Assembly (NCBI GenBank): GCA_011322445.1
Contig: DRMV01000042.1
Span: 1 to 45,162 of the forward strand
Source of the DNA: Chloroflexota bacterium
GTDB taxonomy: Bacteria > Chloroflexota > Anaerolineae > Anaerolineales > DRMV01
DNA length: 45,162 bases
Direction of reading: 5' to 3'
Within the stretch, counting starts at the first letter, position 1, and each line of letters opens with the position of its first letter. A model generated the notes under the pieces. That model saw only the letters and a program-made list of their open reading frames with translations. It had not been told where the DNA came from and did not search any database. Shown piece by piece: positions 30,646 to 39,494 of this stretch. Both the position numbers and the translations under genes were made by a program.

Positions 30646-31842
30646 ATGCGTTTGTTACGCCTGTCTTTGCAGAACTTTCGGAATTACGTCCGCCTTGATG
30701 AAACGCTGCCCGCAGGGACGCTTTTGTTGGTGGGGGGCAATGCCCAGGGCAAGACGAGTTTGTTGGAAGCGGTATATTACCTGGCAACGTTTGCTTCGTT
30801 TCATTCCCGTCATGACCGTGAGTTGGTGAATTTTGGCGCCCAGCGTTGGGGGTTCCCGGCGGTGGGGCGTATTGTCGCGGAATTTCAGCGGGAAGGTGAA
30901 TCTTCGGCGCGCACCCTGGAAGTGCGCCTGATTCTGGAAGCCAACGGCAATGGAGTGCGTTTGCGTCGGGAGGTGTTGTTAGACGGCATCAAAAAGAAAC
31001 TGAGCGAGGCCCTGGGGACGTTCAATGCAGTGCTTTTTTTGCCCCAGATGACCGAAATGGTGACAGGCGCGCCGGAAACCCGGCGGCGTTATCTCAATAT
31101 GTTGCTTTCGCAGGCGCAGGAGGGGTATGCTCAGGCGCTGAGCGAATATACGCAGGCGCTTACTCAGCGTAATGCTTTGCTGAAGTTGCTGGCCGAGCAA
31201 GGCGGTGATTGGGAGCAGTTGAGGTATTGGGACGCGCGTTTGGCGCTGCGGGGGGCTGAGTTGATGGCTGCCCGCAGCCGCGCCCTTGTGGCGTTGGAGC
31301 GCGAGGCGCGTCAGGTGCATTGGCGTTTGACGCAAAACATGGAAAACCTCCGCCTGCGGTATTTGCCGGCGTATGACCCTTTTGGTGAGGGGCAATTGTT
31401 ACAAGCGACCGACAACGCGGCGCTGGCTTCCCTTTCAACGGAGGCATTGGCGCAGGGGCTGCAAGAGGCTCTGGCACGGCGGCGTGCGGAAGAGGTGGCC
31501 CGCGGCGTGACGACCATCGGGCCTCACCGAGATGACTTCCGCTTTTTGGATGGCAAACTCGACTTGGGCCTGTATGGCTCGCGAGGGCAGATTCGCACGG
31601 CGTTGCTTTCTCTCAAAATGGCAGAAATGGCATGGATGACGAGGAAGACCGGACGCCGCCCGGTGTTGCTGTTGGATGAAATCTTGGCCGAACTCGATGT
31701 CCGCCGCAGGGAAGATTTGCAGGCTTATCTCGCTGAGGCGGAACAGGTGATTCTAACTACCACAGATTTGGGCTTGTTTGATGCCGACTTTGTGGCGCAC
31801 AGCACGGTCTGGCATTTGGAAGAAGGGCGGCTGGTGGCATAA
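30646..31842 (+). CDS. recF: DNA replication and repair protein RecF
   Basis: SMC-like ATPase of 398 residues that loads RecA at single-strand gaps. It begins MRLLRLSLQNFRNY, with Walker A GGNAQGKTSLLEA, the RecF block TTIGPHRDDF and Walker B PVLLLDEILAELD. No good ribosome binding site precedes the ATG. Here recF is separated from dnaA, dnaN and gyrB, which are absent from the window. Confidence 0.95.
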   Translation: MRLLRLSLQNFRNYVRLDETLPAGTLLLVGGNAQGKTSLLEAVYYLATFASFHSRHDRELVNFGAQRWGFPAVGRIVAEFQREGESSARTLEVRLILEANGNGVRLRREVLLDGIKKKLSEALGTFNAVLFLPQMTEMVTGAPETRRRYLNMLLSQAQEGYAQALSEYTQALTQRNALLKLLAEQGGDWEQLRYWDARLALRGAELMAARSRALVALEREARQVHWRLTQNMENLRLRYLPAYDPFGEGQLLQATDNAALASLSTEALAQGLQEALARRRAEEVARGVTTIGPHRDDFRFLDGKLDLGLYGSRGQIRTALLSLKMAEMAWMTRKTGRRPVLLLDEILAELDVRRREDLQAYLAEAEQVILTTTDLGLFDADFVAHSTVWHLEEGRLVA

Positions 31843-31976
31843 GAGGTCGGGGAAGTGGTTCGTGGCAGGGGGAGTGAAGGGGGCAGGGTTTGCGCTAAGA
31901 CTTTTGGACTATGGCTGGCCGCGATGGCATTGGGTATACTGGGGGAAACGACTACCACGTTGTTGAGGAGCAGAGG

Positions 31977-32969
31977 ATGTTTGCAAGAGTGAGACGATTT
32001 GCAGGATGGGTAGCCGTCAGTGTGGTGCTGTTGGCTGCCTGTGCGGTGCCACCGATGCCGCAGGCTCAGGGGCCGCGGGTGACGACCGTTTGGCAAGGGG
32101 AAAGTACACCCACATGGACGCCTTTTGCCCCGTCGACGCCTTCGGTAGCGCCAAAGGCGACGATGCCACTGGCGTCACCTTCCCCTACGGCTGTTGTGCC
32201 CACGAATACGGCGGCAGCCCCGGCGACGCCGTTGCCTGCGGCCACGCGCGTGCCGCCCACCGCCACGCCGTTCCCTACGGCCACGGCAAAGCCCCCAACG
32301 GCCACGATGCCACCCACGGCCACGCGCATACCACCGACGCCGACGATGCTTCCTCCCACCGCGACGCACCCGCCCACGGCAACGCCAGCACCTATGGCGA
32401 CACCTGTGCCGCCTACGCCGACGCACCTTCCCACGGCAACGATGGTGCCACCAACGGCCACAGCCGTACCGCCTACCGCCACGCGGGTGCCAACTGCTAC
32501 CCCTGTGCCGCCTACTGCGACACCGGTGCCGCCAACACCGACACCTGCGGGATGTAGTTACAGCCTCAATGCTTCGTATGAGCAGCAATTGCTCGATTTG
32601 ATCAACCAGGAACGCCAGAATCGGGGCATCCCACCCTTGCGCATGGATTCGCGGCTGGTGGCGGCCGCTCGCGCTCACAGTCAGGATATGGGCTGCAACG
32701 GCTTTTTCTCTCATACGGGCTCTGATGGTTCTTCCCCCTTTGATCGGATGCGGCGACAGGGCTACACCTTTACTGCTGCTGCCGAGAACATCTATGCCGG
32801 TAGCGGTTCGTACAACTCGCCTCAGGCGGCTTTCAATGGCTGGATGAACAGCGACGGCCATCGGGAAAACATGCTCAATTCGGCGTATGTGGACGTAGGC
32901 ATTGGCTACGTGTATGTGGCCGGAAGCCCTTACGGTGGCTATTTCACGGCCGATTTTGGGCATCCATAG
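31977..32969 (+). CDS. CAP/SCP-domain lipoprotein with Thr/Pro-rich stalk (YkwD-like)
   Basis: Protein of 330 residues. The signal peptide ends in a lipobox (LLAAC), so it is a predicted lipoprotein. Residues about 40-195 are a low-complexity stalk of Ala-Thr-Pro-Pro-Thr repeats. Residues about 203-330 form a CAP/YkwD domain (LLDLINQERQNRGIPPLRMD, ENIYAGSG, DGHRENMLNSAYVDVGIGY) with the conserved His, Glu and His residues of the CAP cavity. ATG 31977 has GAGGAG upstream, and a TATACT box lies at 31935-31940. Anchored outside the membrane, function unknown. Confidence 0.87.
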   Translation: MFARVRRFAGWVAVSVVLLAACAVPPMPQAQGPRVTTVWQGESTPTWTPFAPSTPSVAPKATMPLASPSPTAVVPTNTAAAPATPLPAATRVPPTATPFPTATAKPPTATMPPTATRIPPTPTMLPPTATHPPTATPAPMATPVPPTPTHLPTATMVPPTATAVPPTATRVPTATPVPPTATPVPPTPTPAGCSYSLNASYEQQLLDLINQERQNRGIPPLRMDSRLVAAARAHSQDMGCNGFFSHTGSDGSSPFDRMRRQGYTFTAAAENIYAGSGSYNSPQAAFNGWMNSDGHRENMLNSAYVDVGIGYVYVAGSPYGGYFTADFGHP

Positions 32970-32991
32970 CCTGTTAGAGTGATGATTTCCA

Positions 32992-33019
32992 AAAGGGTGA
33001 TCCTCTGGGGTCACCCTTT
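32992..33019 (+). terminator. Terminator-like hairpin after the CAP lipoprotein gene
   Basis: AAAGGGTGATCC (from 32992) pairs with GGGTCACCCTTT (to 33019) around TCTG, with one G-T pair. The A-rich 5' arm gives a weak T-run within the 3' arm. Confidence 0.7.
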
Positions 33020-33106
33020 GAAAGTTTAAGGCGCCTTTTAGGGCTTTTAATCTCTGGTTTAGCGGATGCTGAGGATACTTGTCTGGCGGGGCTGGCGGGG
33101 CAGGAG

Positions 33107-33112
33107 TATAGT
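33107..33112 (+). promoter_or_regulatory. Candidate -10 box of the hem cluster
   Basis: TATAGT lies 43 nt before the hemA start. TTGTCT at 33079-33084 is too far (22 bp) to be a standard -35. Confidence 0.4.
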
Positions 33113-33154
33113 AAAGAGCGAGCGTTGTCTATTCCAGAAGTTTTGAGGTGCATT

Positions 33155-34438
33155 GTGCCAACCATTCATTGCCTGGGCCTCAACCATCGCACCGCCGACT
33201 TGGGTTTGCGCGAGCAGGTGGCGTTTTCGGAAGAAGACATTCGCGCCGCGCTGGCGCGGCTGGGGTGTGGAAAGAACGGCAGCCGCCCGGCGGGTGTTTC
33301 GGAAATGGTCATTCTTTCGACCTGCAACCGCACGGAAATTTACGCGGTTGCCCCCACTGAGGATTTCCAGACGCTGGAATCATTTCTGGCTGATGCCCGG
33401 CAGGTTGCCCCCGAGATTTTGCATCCTCATCTTTACCGCTACCGCGATGCTGACGCGGTAGCGCATCTTTTTCGTGTAGCCAGCGGGCTGGATTCTTTGG
33501 TGTTGGGCGAGCCCCAGATTCTGGGGCAAGTCACCCGCGCGTGGGAACTCGCCCGCGGGCAAGGCACCGTGCGCGCCGTGTTGGGACGGCTGTTCCAGGC
33601 CGCAGTGCATACGGGCAAGCGGGCGCGCACCGAAACGGCCATTAGCCATAATCCGGCTTCGGTTGCAACGATGGCGGTGCATTTGGCCGCCCAAACGGTG
33701 AAAGACTTTGATACCGCGCGGGTGTTGGTGTTGGGAGCGGGGGAAATGGCCGAGCAGGCGGTGGAAGCGTTGCGGGTGCGGGGTGTTTCCCATATTCGGG
33801 TAATGAACCGCACGCTGAGCAAAGCCGAGGCGCTCGCGGCGCGATGGGGAGGCGAGGCAACAACCTTTGAGGCGTTGTTGCCTTCCCTCGCCTGGGCAGA
33901 TATTGTGCTGACTTCTACGGGCGCACCGCATACCTTGATTGATGCTCGACACGTGCAAGAGGCGTTGGACGCACGCGCCGGTCGTCCTTTGGTGTTGCTG
34001 GATATTGCCGTACCTCGCGATGTAGAGCCCGCTGTGGGGGAGATGGCGGGGGTGCAGCTTTACGACCTGGATGCTTTGCAAGACCATTTGGAAGACGCAC
34101 TGGCATCCCGGCGGGCTGCTGTGCCGCAAGTGGAAGCGATTGTTGAAGAGGAAGTTGCTGCTTTCGTGGGCTACCTCCAGACCCTGGAAGTCGTGCCGAT
34201 TATTCGGGCACTGCGCACCCAGGCCGAAATGGTGCGCCAGGCCGAACTGGAGAAAACTCTGCGCAAGATGCCCCACCTCACGGAAGAGGAACGGGCGCGT
34301 TTGGAGGCTTTGACGAAAGCCATCGTGAACAAATTGTTGCATTCCCCCACGGTGGCGCTCAAAGAGGCCGCCCAGGGCCATCGCGCCGCGGAAACCGCCG
34401 CGGTCGCCCGTCGCCTTTTCGGTATTTCCACCAACTGA
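33155..34438 (+). CDS. hemA: Glutamyl-tRNA reductase
   Basis: Protein of 427 residues; first committed step of C5-pathway tetrapyrrole synthesis (glutamyl-tRNA to glutamate-1-semialdehyde, NADPH). The catalytic Cys is Cys57 in STCNRTEIYA; GLDSLVLGEPQILGQV and the NADPH-fold stretch VLVLGAGEMAEQAVEALR are intact. The start is GTG 33155, with GAGG 6 nt upstream; a TTG start at 33125 lacks this. First gene of the hem cluster; hemL, the next enzyme, is the last gene of it. Confidence 0.96.
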   Translation: MPTIHCLGLNHRTADLGLREQVAFSEEDIRAALARLGCGKNGSRPAGVSEMVILSTCNRTEIYAVAPTEDFQTLESFLADARQVAPEILHPHLYRYRDADAVAHLFRVASGLDSLVLGEPQILGQVTRAWELARGQGTVRAVLGRLFQAAVHTGKRARTETAISHNPASVATMAVHLAAQTVKDFDTARVLVLGAGEMAEQAVEALRVRGVSHIRVMNRTLSKAEALAARWGGEATTFEALLPSLAWADIVLTSTGAPHTLIDARHVQEALDARAGRPLVLLDIAVPRDVEPAVGEMAGVQLYDLDALQDHLEDALASRRAAVPQVEAIVEEEVAAFVGYLQTLEVVPIIRALRTQAEMVRQAELEKTLRKMPHLTEEERARLEALTKAIVNKLLHSPTVALKEAAQGHRAAETAAVARRLFGISTN

Positions 34439-34473
34439 CCAACGGCTCGCTGACCACCCGACTATGCGACTTA
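34434..34473 (+). repeat. 8-nt-phased repeat across the hemA/hemC junction
   Basis: CTGACCA occurs at 34434 and 34450, and CGACT at 34459 and 34467, so the octamer phase continues through the hemC start codon. The units resemble those at 20000-20122. No ribosome binding site for hemC is visible in this stretch. Confidence 0.55.
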
Positions 34474-35366
34474 TTTTTGCTACCCGCCCCTCAGCCCTGG
34501 CCCGCTGGCAGACCCAGTGGGTGATTCGGGCTTTAGAAGCAGTGCATCCTGGCTTGACCTGCCAGGAAGAGGTCATCGTGACCCACGGCGACCGTGTGCT
34601 TGACAAACCCCTGCCGGAGATCGGCGGCAAGGGGTTGTTCACACAGGAACTTGAAGCCGCCCTGCTCAATGGCCGTGTGGATGCCGCGGTGCATTCCCTC
34701 AAGGATTTGCCCACCGAAATGCCGCTTGGTCTGACCGTAGGCGCGATCCCGCAGCGTGCGGAAGTGCGCGACGCGCTGGTGTCCGCTCAGGGCTACACCC
34801 TGGAAACCCTGCCCCAGGCCGCGGTGGTGGGCACTTCAAGCCTGCGGCGGGCTGCACAACTGCTGGCTGTGCGCCCCGACCTGCAGATTCGCCCCCTGCG
34901 CGGCAATGTGGATACTCGTGTGCGCAAGGCTATGGAAGGCCAATACGACGCGGTGGTGCTGGCTGGGGCTGGGCTGACACGCCTGGGCCTGACAGAGCAC
35001 GTCAGCCAGTGGCTTCCTTTGGAAGTGATGCTGCCCGCGCCCGGGCAGGGCGCGCTGGCGGTGCAGTGTCGGGATGACGATGCCGAAACGCTGCGCCTTT
35101 TGACCGCGATAGAACATCCTGCCACCCGCGCCGCGGTGGATGCTGAGCGTGCGTTTCTGGAAGCCCTCGGCGGTGGCTGCGCGGTGCCTGTCGCGGCTTA
35201 TGCAGAAGCCTTGCCGCAGGGCGCGCTGCGTTTGACCGGCTTTGTAGGCGCACCCGATGGCAGTGGCCATTGGCGGGGTAGCCTTACGGGCGAGTCTGCC
35301 CGTGCCCTGGGGCAAGCCTTGGCCCAAAAGGCCATTGCCGAAGGCGCGCGGCGGTGGTTGAAGTGA
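34464..35366 (+). CDS. hemC: Hydroxymethylbilane synthase (porphobilinogen deaminase)
   Basis: Protein of 300 residues that joins four porphobilinogen units. It has HSLKDLPTEMP, GTSSLRRAAQLL, LRGNVDTRVRK and the cofactor-binding Cys239 in EALGGGCAVPVAAYA. It starts 25 nt after hemA. There is no Shine-Dalgarno sequence, and the octamer repeat runs into the first codons (MRLIF). A minus-strand gene pair follows immediately. Confidence 0.96.
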   Translation: MRLIFATRPSALARWQTQWVIRALEAVHPGLTCQEEVIVTHGDRVLDKPLPEIGGKGLFTQELEAALLNGRVDAAVHSLKDLPTEMPLGLTVGAIPQRAEVRDALVSAQGYTLETLPQAAVVGTSSLRRAAQLLAVRPDLQIRPLRGNVDTRVRKAMEGQYDAVVLAGAGLTRLGLTEHVSQWLPLEVMLPAPGQGALAVQCRDDDAETLRLLTAIEHPATRAAVDAERAFLEALGGGCAVPVAAYAEALPQGALRLTGFVGAPDGSGHWRGSLTGESARALGQALAQKAIAEGARRWLK

Positions 35367-35378
35367 TTGTGGAACGCT

Positions 35379-35606
35379 CTACCCCGAAATGAGGAGTTTT
35401 GCCTGAACGGTTTCCAAAAGCGCGTTTTGCAAAAATCGCCCCGCATTCAAGATTTCGATGCCGATAATGTCGCCCTGCGCGTTCAATTCCACGGTGATGT
35501 CTGGCGAAATTTCCACGCTGTTGGCTTCCGGCTCTTCCGAAAGCACCAAATGGAGCACATCTTCTTCTTCGAAATATCGCAACCGTGGTTTTTTATCCTT
35601 GGACAT
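35379..35606 (-). CDS. DUF2283 family protein, possible antitoxin-like partner
   Basis: Small protein of 75 residues matching DUF2283 (RYFEEEDVLHLVLSEEPEAN, VELNAQGDIIGIEILNAG). It is the second gene of a minus-strand pair; its start overlaps the end of the first by 14 nt. GGAAGG precedes the ATG. DUF2283 genes often sit beside small RelE-like or DUF4258-like genes, so a toxin-antitoxin or mobile cassette is plausible but unproven. Confidence 0.8.
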   Translation of the reverse strand: MSKDKKPRLRYFEEEDVLHLVLSEEPEANSVEISPDITVELNAQGDIIGIEILNAGRFLQNALLETVQAKLLISG

Positions 35607-35868
35607 GGAGATACCTTCCTACGCGCACACGTTGGAGGATTTGCTTTCGAGTTGTGGCATGTACTGTTACCGGCGTGATGGTTTCTGCCCGGATTTCGTA
35701 AGGGACGAGGCAGAGTTGTTTTCCGCAGCGTCCTACCACAACGAACCGCCCCGTTTGGGTGTCGTAGTACCGTTCGTTGCCATAGCGCAGTATTTCGTCC
35801 AGCCGCTTTAAATCAAAGCCACGCACGCGGGCACGGTAACGCAAATATGCTGTCCAGATGATTTTCAC
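35593..35868 (-). CDS. Small RelE/DUF4258-like protein, possible toxin
   Basis: Protein of 91 residues starting at GTG 35868 with GGAG upstream: VKIIWTAYLRYRARVRGFDL, then RYYDTQTGRFVVVGRCGKQL and a basic end. The pattern (two N-terminal helices, then strands ending in a VVGR-type core) resembles DUF4258/RelE-fold proteins. It is co-directional with, and overlaps, the DUF2283 gene. A minus-strand TATAAT (35914-35919) lies inside the start of hemD, so its promoter overlaps that gene. A frame extending to 36276 is an antisense shadow of hemD. Confidence 0.68.
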   Translation of the reverse strand: MKIIWTAYLRYRARVRGFDLKRLDEILRYGNERYYDTQTGRFVVVGRCGKQLCLVPYEIRAETITPVTVHATTRKQILQRVRVGRYLHVQG

Positions 35869-35905
35869 CGTATCTCTCCTGAGAGAAATACGAGGAAACG
35901 ATATC

Positions 35906-36697
35906 GTGACTTCTATTATACGCCAAAACGCCCCCACTGTCCTCATCACCCGCCCGGCGCACCAGGCCGGGCCTCTGGCCGCGCTGCTGGAAGCCCGCGG
36001 CTTTCGGCCTGTGCGCTTCCCTGCCATTGCCATTCGTGCCATAACGCCTAATCCGGCTTTGGATGCGGCGCTTCGCCACGTGGACGAATATGCTTGGATG
36101 GTGCTGACCAGCGTCAATGGCGTGCGCATTGTGTGGGAGCGCGCAGAAGCCTTGGGGCTTGCAAAGGCGTTGCAAAAGGCGCGCGTGGCCGCGATTGGGC
36201 CTAAAACTGCCCGGGCTTTGCGCCAGCGGGGCATCACGCCCGCTTTTGTGCCCCAGGAATATGTGGCCGAGGCCATTTTGCCGGGCTTGGGCGATGTGCG
36301 CGGCCAAAAAGTGTTGCTCTTGCGGGCCTTGCAAGCCCGCCCAACCCTGGCAGAAATGATTGCCGCCGCGGGCGGCGAGGCTCATGAGGTGCCGGTTTAC
36401 GACACGCTGCCCGCGCAGCCTTCCCTTGAAGGCCTGGAAGCCTTGCGCCGTGGGGTGGATTATTTGACCTTCACCAGCCCTTCCACCGTGCGCAACTTCG
36501 TTGCCCTGACGCGGCAGGCCGGACTGGACCCGCTGGCCCTGCCTGGCAACCCGCAGGTGGTGTGCATTGGCCCGATTACCGCCCAGGCCGCCAGGGAAAT
36601 GGGCTTCCCCGTGGCCGCCGTAGCAGACCCTTACACTGCCGAAGGTTTGGTTGAGGCCATCGTCCGTCTATCCCGACACCTGACACCTGACACCTGA
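35906..36697 (+). CDS. hemD: Uroporphyrinogen-III synthase
   Basis: Protein of 263 residues that closes and inverts ring D of hydroxymethylbilane. Sequence conservation in HemD is low; the call rests on VLITRPAHQAGPLAALLEAR, WMVLTSVNGVRIVWE, VAAIGPKTARAL, DYLTFTSPSTVRNF, CIGPITAQAARE and the position between hemC and hemB. GTG 35906 with GAGG upstream is preferred over ATG 35858. Its last codons and stop are made of a 7-nt repeat array (HLTPDT), so the C-terminus may vary between strains. Confidence 0.92.
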   Translation: MTSIIRQNAPTVLITRPAHQAGPLAALLEARGFRPVRFPAIAIRAITPNPALDAALRHVDEYAWMVLTSVNGVRIVWERAEALGLAKALQKARVAAIGPKTARALRQRGITPAFVPQEYVAEAILPGLGDVRGQKVLLLRALQARPTLAEMIAAAGGEAHEVPVYDTLPAQPSLEGLEALRRGVDYLTFTSPSTVRNFVALTRQAGLDPLALPGNPQVVCIGPITAQAAREMGFPVAAVADPYTAEGLVEAIVRLSRHLTPDT

Positions 36698-36702
36698 CAC
36701 CT
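36675..36702 (+). repeat. 7-nt tandem repeat GACACCT x4 at the end of hemD
   Basis: Four perfect heptamers. The array encodes the end of HemD, supplies its TGA stop and ends just before the hemB ribosome binding site. Adding or losing a unit would shift the hemD stop. Confidence 0.95.
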
Positions 36703-36715
36703 CTCGGAGGCTCTC

Positions 36716-37735
36716 ATGGCAAAATTCCCCCTTTTCCCCACCAGCCGCCCGCGACGCCTGCGGCACACGCCTGCCCTGCGCCGCATGGTGCGGGAGACCG
36801 AACTCAACCCCAGTGATTTCATTTACCCCCTGTTCGTCCGTCATGGCCGCAACATCCGCCGCGAAGTGCCTTCCATGCCCGGCGTGTTCCAGTTTTCCGT
36901 TGATCAGTTGGCCGCGGAAGCGCGGGAAGTGTGGCAATTGGGCATTCCCGCGGTGATTTTGTTTGGTATTCCTGCAGAAAAAGACCCCGTGGGGCTGGAA
37001 AATTTTGCGCTGGAAGGCATCGTCCAGCAGGCCGTGCGGGCGATCAAGGACGCGGTGCCTGAAATGGTGGTGGTGACCGATGTTTGCCTCTGTGAATATA
37101 CCGACCACGGGCACTGCGGCCTGCTCAACACGGGCGACCCGCGCCCCCACCCGCATTTGCCCGAGGGCTATGTGCTCAACGACCCCACGCTGGAAATTCT
37201 TGGTCAGGTCGCGGTTTCCCATGCGGAAACCGGCGCGGATATGGTTGCCCCGAGCGGCATGATGGACGGCATGGTGCAGGCCATCCGCCGCGCACTGGAT
37301 GAGGCGCAGTTTGAGCATATTCCGATTTTGTCGTATGCGGTGAAATACGCGTCGGCTTTCTACGGCCCTTTCCGCGACGCCGCGGAATCGCCCCCGAAAT
37401 TCGGCGACCGCCGCTCGCACCAAATGGATCCCGCCAATGCAGCCGAGGCCCTCAAGGAAGCCGCACTGGATGTGGCCGAAGGCGCGGACATGCTCATGGT
37501 CAAACCTGCCTTGCCTTATCTGGACATCATCCGGCAAGTGAAAGACGCGTTTCCCGAATTGCCGCTGGCCGCGTACAATGTTAGCGGCGAATACAGCATG
37601 ATCAAGGCCGCTGCGGCCAACGGCTGGCTGGACGAGCAGCGCACAGTTTTGGAAGCCCTCACCGCCATCAAGCGCGCGGGGGCGGATTTGATCCTGACCT
37701 ACCACGCCAAAGATGCGGCGCGGTGGTTGAAGTGA
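36716..37735 (+). CDS. hemB: Delta-aminolevulinic acid dehydratase (porphobilinogen synthase)
   Basis: Protein of 339 residues that condenses two ALA molecules. The zinc triad [11 protein letters not shown] (Cys124, Cys126, Cys134) marks the zinc-dependent type. The Schiff-base lysines are Lys210 (YAVKYAS) and Lys263 ([10 protein letters not shown]). CGGAGG precedes the ATG. Confidence 0.97.
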   Translation: MAKFPLFPTSRPRRLRHTPALRRMVRETELNPSDFIYPLFVRHGRNIRREVPSMPGVFQFSVDQLAAEAREVWQLGIPAVILFGIPAEKDPVGLENFALEGIVQQAVRAIKDAVPEMVVVTDVCLCEYTDHGHCGLLNTGDPRPHPHLPEGYVLNDPTLEILGQVAVSHAETGADMVAPSGMMDGMVQAIRRALDEAQFEHIPILSYAVKYASAFYGPFRDAAESPPKFGDRRSHQMDPANAAEALKEAALDVAEGADMLMVKPALPYLDIIRQVKDAFPELPLAAYNVSGEYSMIKAAAANGWLDEQRTVLEALTAIKRAGADLILTYHAKDAARWLK

Positions 37736-37740
37736 AACCG

Positions 37741-37781
37741 CAGATTACACAGATTTACTCAGATTTTTTCTGTGTAATCTG
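37741..37781 (+). repeat. Inverted CAGATTACACAGA element after hemB
   Basis: CAGATTACACAGA (37741-37753) and TCTGTGTAATCTG (37769-37781) form a perfect 13-bp stem with a T-rich loop. The left arm continues in ~10-nt phase (CAGATT, AGATTTACTC, AGATTTT). A related stretch, CCGCAGATTACGCAGAT, ends hemE at about 40796. This is a dispersed intergenic repeat that may also attenuate transcription. Confidence 0.75.
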
Positions 37782-37822
37782 TGAAATCGGTGGTTTCTCA
37801 CCGTTGTTTTACGGAGTGAGGA

Positions 37823-39013
37823 ATGACCGTACCCCAAGACCCCTACGCTAACCTTTCCCCCGAAGCCGCGCGCGAGCGGCGCACCCACGACCGCCGCTAC
37901 GCGGAAGTGGATTTCAACAAAGCGCCGTTTACCATCGCGTGGGAAATTACCCACGCGTGCGCGTACGCGTGCAAACATTGCCGGGCCAATGCCCAGCCCC
38001 AACGCCATCCCGACGAATTGACCACCGAGGAAGGCTTCCGCCTGATTGACCAGTTTACCGAATTTGGCAATCCCATCCTCATTTTCACCGGCGGCGACCC
38101 TATGATGCGCAGGGACCTTTTTGACCTGATCGCCTATGCCACGGAAAAGGGCTTGCGCTGCTCTCTGACACCAACGGCCACCGCGCTGCCCACGGTGGAA
38201 CGCCTGCGCAAGGCCAGGGAAGCCGGCATCCGCCGCATTGCCCTCAGCCTGGATGCACCTACGCCCGCGGTGCACGATGATTTTCGTGGGGTGGATGGTT
38301 CCTGGCAGCGGACGATGAACATCTTGCACAACGCCCACGAGGTGGGGCTGAGCGTGCAGGTCAATACCACGGTGACCAAATTCAACGTGGATTTGCTGCC
38401 TGAGATGGTGCCCTTCATTGAGGAAGTCGGCGCGGTGCAGTGGTCGGTCTTCTTCCTGGTACCCACAGGGCGCGCCCAGGCGCAGTGGATGATCTCTGCT
38501 CAGGAACACGAGCGGGTGTTCAATTGGCTGTATGACCTTTCCAAGGCTGCACCCTTTGACATCAAGGGCACCGCGGCGCCCATGTACCGCCGGGTGAGCA
38601 TTGAACGGCGGCGGGCAGAGTTGGGTGGCGGCGCTGCGGTCACATTCCAGGGCGCAGGCTTCCAGTATGCCGATGGCCTTAACCGCCCCACCAAGGGCGT
38701 GAACGATGGCAACGGCTTTTTGTTCATCTCCCATTTGGGCGAAATCATGCCTTCGGGCTTTTTGCCCATTTCGGCGGGCAACGTCCGAACCCACAACGTG
38801 GTGGACGTTTACCGCAATGCTCCCTTGTTCCGTGACCTGCGCGACCCTGACAGGCTCAAAGGCCCCTGCAGCACATGCCCCTATCGCGATGTCTGCGGCG
38901 GGCAGCGCGGACGCGCCTACGGCGTGTTTGGCGATTACCTGGCCTCTGACCCCGCGTGTGTGCTGGTGGACGAAGCCATCCGCCGCGGGGAGTATCGGCC
39001 AGACGAGAAATAA
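37823..39013 (+). CDS. Radical SAM/SPASM protein, AhbD/NirJ-like (TIGR04053-type)
   Basis: Protein of 396 residues. The cluster motif is CAYACKHC (CxxxCxxC) after FTIAWEITHA, followed by TGGDPMMRRDLF and a C-terminal SPASM region CSTCPYRDVCGG with another Cys near the end (DPACVLVDE). AhbD turns iron-coproporphyrin III into heme by oxidative decarboxylation; NirJ acts in heme d1 synthesis. Placement between hemB and hemE favours a heme role, and the sequence is unlike HemN. Exact activity is inferred from context and needs the whole-family comparison. Confidence 0.82.
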   Translation: MTVPQDPYANLSPEAARERRTHDRRYAEVDFNKAPFTIAWEITHACAYACKHCRANAQPQRHPDELTTEEGFRLIDQFTEFGNPILIFTGGDPMMRRDLFDLIAYATEKGLRCSLTPTATALPTVERLRKAREAGIRRIALSLDAPTPAVHDDFRGVDGSWQRTMNILHNAHEVGLSVQVNTTVTKFNVDLLPEMVPFIEEVGAVQWSVFFLVPTGRAQAQWMISAQEHERVFNWLYDLSKAAPFDIKGTAAPMYRRVSIERRRAELGGGAAVTFQGAGFQYADGLNRPTKGVNDGNGFLFISHLGEIMPSGFLPISAGNVRTHNVVDVYRNAPLFRDLRDPDRLKGPCSTCPYRDVCGGQRGRAYGVFGDYLASDPACVLVDEAIRRGEYRPDEK

Positions 39014-39065
39014 TGCGCAAGAATTGCCTTGTAACTTGTAAGTGGTGTTTGTATTAGGTTGAAGT

Positions 39066-39110
39066 GCCCTGAGCGGAAGCATGAGCGTGAGCGAGGGCTG
39101 CAGTCGAAGG
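39066..39110. repeat. REP-like element between the radical SAM gene and the RelE-like gene
   Basis: GCCCT (39066-39070) and AGGGC (39094-39098) bracket three GAGCG repeats, followed by CAGTCGAAGG. It is the same TGAGCGGA...AGTCGAA type as the element at 14082-14155. The rest of the 130-bp gap has no gene. Confidence 0.5.
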
Positions 39111-39143
39111 ACGCAACACTCGGAGCCAAGGCTGGCGCAGTGT

Positions 39144-39494
39144 TCAATGCTCGCTTTCCTGAATAATTTGTCGCAGACGTTGGATGCTGACGTCCGCCTG
39201 GTCGCTTTTGGAGTAAATCGTGATCAAAATTGCCTTGTCCGGTGTGGGTAAGTAATAAATGATGCGATAACCCCCTCGTGCGCCCTTGCGAGCGTCTGAA
39301 TTTTTGGCCCGTACTTTGAAAACAGCGTATTTGACACCAGGAATTTGTTTCCCAGGCGTGTCGCCGTTCTGGATACGCTCCAGAATAGGCTCAATATCCG
39401 AGCGGATATGACGATAGCGCCGACTTAGAAGCCGTATATTCCGTTTGAATTCCGGCGTATAGGCTAACGAGCGTTTGCCATCCTCATTCGGCAT
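39144..39494 (-). CDS. RelE/ParE-superfamily toxin-like protein
   Basis: Protein of 116 residues resembling the RelE/HigB/YafQ fold: LAYTPEFKRNIRLLSRRYRH (two helices), NGDTPGKQIPG, KVRAKNSDARKGARGGYRII and YLPTPDKAILITIYSKSDQA. RelE-type toxins cut mRNA on the ribosome or, as ParE, poison gyrase. ATG 39494 (not the TTG one codon upstream) overlaps the end of the preceding small gene by 11 nt, the usual antitoxin-first arrangement. It lies antisense inside the hem cluster. Confidence 0.85.
   Translation of the reverse strand: MPNEDGKRSLAYTPEFKRNIRLLSRRYRHIRSDIEPILERIQNGDTPGKQIPGVKYAVFKVRAKNSDARKGARGGYRIIYYLPTPDKAILITIYSKSDQADVSIQRLRQIIQESEH

Noticed and set aside
32100-32560. Thr/Pro codon repeats as a minisatellite with separate function
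   Set aside because: The repetition follows from the Ala-Thr-Pro stalk of the lipoprotein and is imperfect at DNA level.
35593-36276. 227-residue frame as a large minus-strand protein
   Set aside because: Only the last 91 residues look real, beginning at GTG 35868 with GGAG; the rest is antisense to hemD.
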